A DNA stretch of 47,165 nucleotides from CAZMGV01 sp964565925 (lineage in GTDB: Bacteria > JAGRBM01 > JAHCIT01): assembly GCA_964565925.1 (NCBI GenBank), contig CAZMGV010000026.1, positions 1 through 47,165 of the forward strand, written 5' to 3'. Shown piece by piece: positions 45,701 to 47,165 of this stretch (its first letter is position 1; each line of letters begins with the position of its first letter). Below the pieces are notes generated by a model, which was not told the DNA's origin, did no database searches, and saw only the letters and a list, made by a program, of their open reading frames with translations. The position numbers and the translations under genes are program-made.

Positions 45701-46121
45701 GCGCGCAGTTCCAGGTGGCGCCGTTACCGGTGCCCCGGTCCGACGGGCTGTAGCCGTTAACCCGCCCGTTTCCTTCGGCCCAGTTTGCCGTCATCCGGTG
45801 CACATCGACCGTACGGCCCGAACTTCCCCAGTTGTCGCCGTTACCCGTAATCGTCAGCTTCAGCGTCGCGGACACCAGCGTGCCGCCGCCGAGCGCCGAA
45901 TCCAGCTCGACCTGCCGGAAGCGAAGCAGTGAGCGGTTATTCCCAGAGCTTTGAAGCTGAAGGAAAGTCGAGCTGCCTTCGTTCGTGTTATCGGAACCGC
46001 CGCGTATGTAAGTGTCGGCTTCGGGCTCCAGCGTTACCGTAATCGTTTCAGCCCTGAGCAGCCCCGGAACCGTAATAGAGGCCGCCGCAGCTATCGCAAA
46101 AGCCACGAATTGCTTACGCAT
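33798..46121 (-). CDS. Giant secreted Rhs/YD-repeat polymorphic toxin
   Basis: This is a 4107-residue protein. A Sec signal peptide covers about residues 1-24 (FAIAAAASITVPGLLRAE). Two DNRLRE/CBM96-like modules (about 27-235 and 332-540) flank a putative Ig (He_PIG) repeat, and about ten more such repeats cover 545-1490. An FG-GAP/VCBS-like propeller follows (1495-1875), then three more Ig-like repeats (1875-2155), a carboxypeptidase regulatory-like domain near 2190-2275, and NHL-type repeats (about 2720-3060). Rhs YD repeats (about 3090-3900) end in the core signature around RFGARDYDPVTGRWTSKDP, with a variable tip after DPVNRYDLTGL. I start at the ATG at 46121 with GGAAGG nine bases upstream. 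The long adhesive stalk suggests surface display and delivery; the export route is not evident. The tip is described separately. Confidence 0.9.
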   Translation of the reverse strand: MRKQFVAFAIAAAASITVPGLLRAETITVTLEPEADTYIRGGSDNTNEGSSTFLQLQSSGNNRSLLRFRQVELDSALGGGTLVSATLKLTITGNGDNWGSSGRTVDVHRMTANWAEGNGRVNGYSPSDRGTGNGATWNCALDTDIANSAKDCTGSTEWIMSGSGTRPWNGTATSSQLVTNGQSGVLSFDVLSDIQAFASGTPNHGWVLKKTAESDSGTASFGSRESASKPVLELVVDTPDGNFPPAIAGNPISRVNEGDSYLFVPAYSDQNPEDDLTFSVQNLPPWADFDTATGEVSGVPGLYDVGMFRNIVITVTDSEGASDTLLPFDIAVTVTLEPAADTYLRSGDANTNEGGSVFLRVRESGDNRTLVKFSQSELAALAGGRTLVWALLEADIQHNGDNWGTTGRTVDVHRMTSDWTEGNGKVAGTNPSNRGTGSGATWNCATDTDIANQAKNCSSEWDMSGSGTRPWETNATSSVLIENLQTGTVSWNVTGDTAAFLSGTSDNYGWVVRKTSESQSGLVEFDSRESGNLPRLVLALEDTGGNQPPVISGTPALSVNQDALYTFTPIASDPDAGSTLTFTITGKPSWASFNAATGQLGGTPTNADVGVYGGIVISVSDQFGASASLPAFSITVVNVNDAPVISGTPATFVLQGSAYSFAPLASDPDQMHGDTLTFSVVNKPSWMSFSPATGLLSGTPGNSDVGVYGGIQISVTDAGGLSASLTPFSVTVINTNDAPVISGTSVISVEQDSAYAFTPSASDPDQIHGDTLIFSVTNKPGWASFSTASGLLSGTPGNGDVGSYAGVVISVSDSTGASASLPPFQVTVVNVNDAPSIAGSPAASVDEGSPYTFTPVASDPDQMHGETLTFSVANKPAWASFSTATGSLAGTPSYDDAGVYAGIVISVTDGSGASAVLPPFQVTVVNVNRSPSISGTPAGSVNEDTAYLFVPASVDPDAGDLLSFSVQNLPSWASFSAATGQLSGTPANGDVGIYGNIIITVTDGAGAQTSLPAFSITVVNTNDAPVISGSPASSVNQNEFYSFTPSASDPDGIHGDILEFSIVNEPSWVSFDALTGTLTGTPLSADIGVYGGIVITVSDLSGASASLPPFSITVGNVNDGPSIFGTPATDVDEDSLYSFTPSAMDPDLGYSDTLTFLVTNLPAWASFDTETGELSGTPLNEHVGLYSGIVISVQDSAGAIASLPAFSITVHNTNDAPVISGTPATGAMPDAYYEFIPVVSDPDSAFGDTLTFTIENLPGWASFDPDLGVLYGVPSIQDEGTYPGIVIIVTDASGAIAQLAEFEIAVGFFNEPPVLTGNPPEWVTVGEFYSFTPVVFDPDGEGPFYFYVEGLPSWASYDWETGHIYGTPLNAFEWSLEVVIYVSDDWSGSSFGPFAIKVRPVNRAPTISGSPARTANIGSPYSFIPAGNDPDLPYGDTLLFSAENLPPWCAFDSQDGRISGTPWQADTGQYDGIRVIVTDAKGASASISSFSIEVPSVCRGDSTYRVVSRTPIEDGSPRGIASGDYNEDGITDLAITDSTNNRIVILEGEQGPSGGASGLFAMGQALETGVQPSQVFAKDINGDMHSDLVSVDQLGGTLSVFFGTGSGSFGPGATTFVGDYLNEAIIEDLTGDGLFDVAVSSYLLDTVHIMKGMTDGIGAADGTFSEVQSIPVYGAWGIAKVDFDDNQIADLALVSKNTASVYLYSGVQDPAGPPGKGTGTFNYYTYVSVGINPESIISYDINLDGIDDLLVTQYQSAGAVSYLKGYAGGYVYDQLVPAGALPSHVNIADINNDGSGDLIVSSRSTPLARILTSSISSGGDIQFFQGPDMPLVGGSSYLIAPVDITGDSIIDLVVSDYNGQQAIVLVGPSNDCGNTPPIITGGPAPEVSVNTLYEFTPLVEDPDPQDTHLFQGENIPYWASFDTATGTISGIPTGADTGIFESISISVTDLRSPPVYLSEFSIDVTAPGGMPELYGVSPYFIYQGEQYQFTAYAYDPDGDPLEFWVEGMPGWLTFDEETGSISGVPGNSDVGFYEGFRLLVTDGNYIVAWPIYLQVENINDPPEISGTPSGSVLVGDEFAFAPQIADPDLIYGDELDIEVRKLPEWCSFDRSTGRLHGIPLYGDEGNWPNIEIVVTDSEGTAVSSGTFTIEVLPAPNPDPPEDPALSAPPLDLSTVTIFADAVSFLWEGDEPVQIGVAPGVIDPTRVAVIRGRVLDVSGEPLAGVSVRSAVSRQYGATLSRDDGWYDLALNGGGSVTLEYYLAGHIVSQRTIDTDANDYFSIDDVVMVPVSSMGTAIDLSQSVQIAHGTTEMDDNGARRASLVFLAGTQATLKYPDGTTEPISSFTVRPTEITVGELGPLAMPAELPAFTNYNYAIEYFVDEAAERRAVSVEFNQPVIGYVDNFLEWPVGAAIPVGAYDRLRRVWEPKDNGSVIQILSEAGGIAELDVVGNGLPATTAQLSEFGISPAERTQLASLYDPGISLWRVRLMHFTSPYDLNPLVDSPTPPPPTPTVYNSDPKRDCEQTRAGSIVRCESRVLAETIPVTGTGLSLNYESDRVPGRKTEIVFPIINLPANPTILRVMLEASINGTRYVRSWDIDDLPASGGMYYHSIIWEPVDPYGRRINGKVRVLYRIGYETPISSAYPRVLRAFGRPRAKLSIGLLYSFATRIWWHNRKTELHAGSYDMRGNGLGGWSLSNHQVYDPQSRRLLTGDGNVIEHTQRIDRFAGRNISYGSDYDQYNDGQQARDVALANSPYGGLVVGPDGTVYYSDSTCQRIRAINPDGTVRTLIGKCYATPSVEGEPAEGADINGAGSLALAEDGTLYFVEYWSRRIRKIDPDGLVWTVAGGGTNTAATGILAKTAKFDPDEIALSQSGNLYVSDDVDDCVRVITPDGYIWDFAGKCGQAGYEAADGYADDRKLRDPSALAVAPDGSVIIADPGNCRIVRVNAGGWMSRIAGIGPVQGCTPNVVSGAMATEVELDPPSGIYVSDNSDIYFTGWYNVYRIFPDGIIENVAGTGNLRENSLNFETTAPARETDLSGPGALAIGPNGDIFVGDNPFILRISDGLPGFSDDSFSIPRPDGEEIYLFSREGRHQLTLDARLGFTKYAFGYNDDGRLIAVTDRDGLVTGLEWDPDGGLSAVVAPNGQRTSIVLNSDGYIESIENPAGEVEQFTYTPDGLMTSRTDPRQNTSVFTYDYLGRLNRDTDAEGGYTDITGGRAISSGYTTTSLSTRTAEGRHQSTVIYDYYAGRTHRRMVDPAGLVTESNIGDSGISTLFPDRSKYSNTVSLYDPRFGAMAPSWRQETRQPSGLRLVVASRKEADLVDRLNPLSLITETTKTYVNGRLFEAEFNVPARTATSTTPEGRTGAALLDAKGRMAEIRTPLVEPLRLEYNSRGYLTSVAQGSGAEERRTVYGYDSLDRVSSITDPLLRTVNFGYDTANRVTAKTLPDGREILFSYDANGNVTQVTPPGRPAHGFGYDRINQTSVYTPPEIGLAEERTLYEYNLDRQPVLVTRPDGATIGLGYDAGGRLAVQNTPEGDYTYAYTPFRGTLSSVTAPGGETLSFTYDGSLVTSSSWSGTVSGNVSYTYDSDFRVTSEQVNGGSMALFTYDGDSLLTGAGAMTIQRSQENGRITGTALGAVLTSHFYNGFGEPSSYVAWSGFTPVFSQNFTRDKLGRIMTKTETVQGTTTVWGYGYDLAGRLETVTRNGLPWSHYGYDPNGNRTSHTDLSLNVTSGFHDDQDRLLQYGDSVYDYTANGELARKTNVVTNEVTDYRYDVYGSLRSATLADGTEIGYAIDGRNRRVGKLVNGLLEQGFLYSGQLNVVAELDGAGNVVSRFIGKQQMIRNGVTYRIVTDHLGSPRLVIDAATGTIVQQMDYDEFGNVTLDTNPGFQPFGFAGGLYDRDTGLVRFGARDYDPVTGRWTSKDPILFSSGNMLLFNYCNNDPVNRYDLTGLLDELIFLPPEIGSDGTYNQTVIHRRDGQIIDTYQGSTTPGSTSATPSASATIATGTYSGTIGTHPRSGGDPAINIPGNVPTTGPNPNQGGQPFANGINIHCGDHSENKGSRGCPTIKKDRNRGESITYSSDDCGRFMKNLAGATDPNVIIQIQR
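33801..34290 (-). other. Rhs toxin tip with L,D-transpeptidase-like motifs
   Basis: The last 160 residues of the Rhs protein follow the core end LTGL. After a Ser/Thr/Pro-rich linker comes TYSGTIGTHP and then NGINIHCGD, with SRGCPTI fourteen residues further on. His (codon at 33963-33965) and Cys (codon at 33924-33926) are spaced like the catalytic HxG and [ST]xGC of YkuD/Tlde1-type L,D-transpeptidases. The segment is more AT-rich than the core. A peptidoglycan-active toxin is the best reading, but the fold is not proven. Confidence 0.6.
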
Positions 46122-46479
46122 CACAAGAAACCTTCCCGAACCCGATTATTTAGAAAGAATCGAATCCCTAACGTAATTCAGATTACAGCGGGGAAGGTTA
46201 ACAAAGTTAAATCTAGCCGGAAAGCACTATTTATCGCCTTGCAGCGAAAGATTAGCCACGTTTACATCAAAATATCCGCGATTCCAGCAAGTTGGGAATT
46301 CGGAAAGCAAACTTGTAAAATATTCCCAAGGGCGTCTTTTGAGACAAAAATACCGTGCGATTATCCGAATGAACCGGCTTCAAATGCATACCCGGTCTCA
46401 AGTTGTCCGTCCGTAACGAACCTTCCGTGCAGCAGCCCTTCATACAGGAAGCTGAAATAGCTCCCACCCGGTACGACAA
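46122..46479. other. AT-rich upstream region of the Rhs gene
   Basis: No gene is visible in this region. It must hold the Rhs promoter. It is noticeably AT-rich compared with the flanks and short frames on both strands show no family resemblance. Confidence 0.5.
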
Positions 46480-46740
46480 TCATGTGAGTACGAACGGGTC
46501 ACGTGTCACGTCCATTCAGCAAGGTAAACCGGTTTGCCGCATTGCTGGGCGTCACCTGCGATCAGGTCCATGACGCAATTAGGAAATTAGTTGCCGATCC
46601 GCCTCCGTCGAGTAATGCCCTAGCTTCTGATCTATTACCGAAGTCGCCGACCCGGAAAATCCCAAAGCTGGGAAAAGCAGGAAATTCTTGGAGCGGGCAA
46701 ACGAGGCCGAAATAGCGGTCAACGCGAAGCAATTCACCTA
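46480..46740 (+). pseudogene. Degraded second copy of the XRE gene
   Basis: The plus strand encodes RPFSKVNRFAALLGVT and AIRKLVADPPPSSNA, then LLPKSPTRKIPKLGK, matching the C-terminal half of the XRE gene at 32382 (PFSKVDRFAEVLGIE, VIRKLQADQPPSNN, PLPKSLARKISKLRR). The end of the similarity (KFLERANEAEIA, matching REFWERVKASDIA) is in another frame, so an indel has occurred. The N-terminal HTH part is too decayed to read. The copy ends at the stop of the DnaE2 gene. Confidence 0.85.
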
Positions 46741-47165
46741 TTATCCGAAATCCCTGCTCCCCACCCTTTCCGGTCTGATCTTTAGCTTCGGTTCCCACAG
46801 CCGCTCGGCGACCAGGTGAACGACGCCGTCCTCGGACTGGAGCGTTCCGCTCACTCCCATGAGGGAAGCTGACTTGGCGATGACGGCATAACGCTCAAAC
46901 ACCTTCCGCCAGACGATGAGATTCACGAAACCGGTTTCATCTTCAAGCGTGTAGAACGTCACTCCGTTGGCAGTGCCAGGATGCTGGCGGCAGATCACGA
47001 TTCCCGCGTAGCGGACCCGGTCCCCGTGTTTCATACCGGAGAGGGTTCGAGCATCAGGCAGCTTGAGACGAGTGAGTTCGTCCCGAAGTTCCGAGAGCGG
47101 ATGGGCCTGCGTGCTGTGGCTTTTCGTCCGGTAGTCCCATGCAATCGTTTCAAACGCATTGAGTG
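46741..47165 (-). CDS. dnaE2: DnaE2-type error-prone DNA polymerase III alpha subunit, C-terminal end
   Basis: This is the last 140 residues of a DnaE2 polymerase, cut by the window edge. It includes the region AFETIAWDYRTKSHSTQAHP and the OB-fold RVRYAGIVICRQHPGTANGV. The family's characteristic LEDETGFVNLIVW and a closing SRDFG are also present. The TAA stop is at 46741-46743. DnaE2 works with ImuA/ImuB in damage-induced mutagenesis. It reads toward the island and is probably chromosomal. The similarity begins at the window edge, so the start is outside. Confidence 0.92.
   Translation of the reverse strand, partial: LNAFETIAWDYRTKSHSTQAHPLSELRDELTRLKLPDARTLSGMKHGDRVRYAGIVICRQHPGTANGVTFYTLEDETGFVNLIVWRKVFERYAVIAKSASLMGVSGTLQSEDGVVHLVAERLWEPKLKIRPERVGSRDFG

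Noticed and set aside
46125..46740. Right-hand copy of the tRNA-Arg 3' end (attR)
   Set aside because: No copy of the TTCGACT-CTCTCTGGG segment was found there or elsewhere in the window.

Overview
The window is bacterial, moderately GC-rich and dominated by accessory DNA. The host is probably Gram-negative: there is a lipoprotein with a lipobox, several Sec signal peptides, a secreted Rhs protein and the end of a DnaE2-type error-prone polymerase. I cannot name the phylum from sequence alone. A deltaproteobacterial or similar environmental lineage would fit the large secreted repeat proteins, but that is a weak inference.

Layout. (1) 1-2907: the 3' half of a tRNA-Arg(ACG), a large serine recombinase whose last codons run antisense through that tRNA, and a minus-strand train of small genes ending in a MerR-like DNA-binding protein. 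This is the integration end of a mobile element. (2) 2908-3949: about 1 kb without convincing genes, containing a degenerate array of short repeats with a 23-bp period. (3) 3950-9724: a three-gene operon (TerB_N/TerB/TerB_C protein, BrxD-like P-loop ATPase, Lhr-like DEAD/DEAH helicase) that matches the Shango anti-phage defence system, followed by a radC fragment. (4) 10016-12681: three consecutive LuxR-type HTH genes, two with a large related sensor half and one HTH only. (5) 12694-18986: a PH-domain membrane protein, a small membrane protein, a secreted propeller-like protein, an istB remnant, a lipoprotein with an Ig-like domain and repeats, and small regulators. (6) 19064-20721: an AbiE-type toxin-antitoxin pair behind a palindromic operator. 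(7) 21004-25795: a frameshifted SMC/ABC-like ATPase, a histidine kinase fragment and an unrecognised 647-residue protein. (8) 25855-32753: a second serine recombinase, a CHC2-TOPRIM-P-loop primase/helicase, small coupled genes, two divergent XRE regulators, an ImmA-like metallopeptidase and a third XRE gene. This looks like a second integrated element with its replication and control modules. (9) 32873-46121: a polymorphic-toxin locus. A 4107-residue secreted Rhs protein on the minus strand ends in a tip with L,D-transpeptidase-like His and Ser-Arg-Gly-Cys motifs. A gene with a signal peptide follows as candidate immunity gene, and an orphan Rhs-core fragment comes after that. (10) 46480-47165: a decayed second copy of the XRE gene, then the C-terminus of DnaE2, which may mark the return to chromosomal DNA.

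Taken together, this is a defence and conflict island: Shango, AbiE, an SMC-like ATPase and an Rhs toxin/immunity locus lie among recombinases and fragments of IS, radC and kinase genes. The points most worth following are the Rhs tip and its secreted partner, the Shango operon next to a run of LuxR paralogues, the unknown 647-residue protein, and the 23-bp periodic array.
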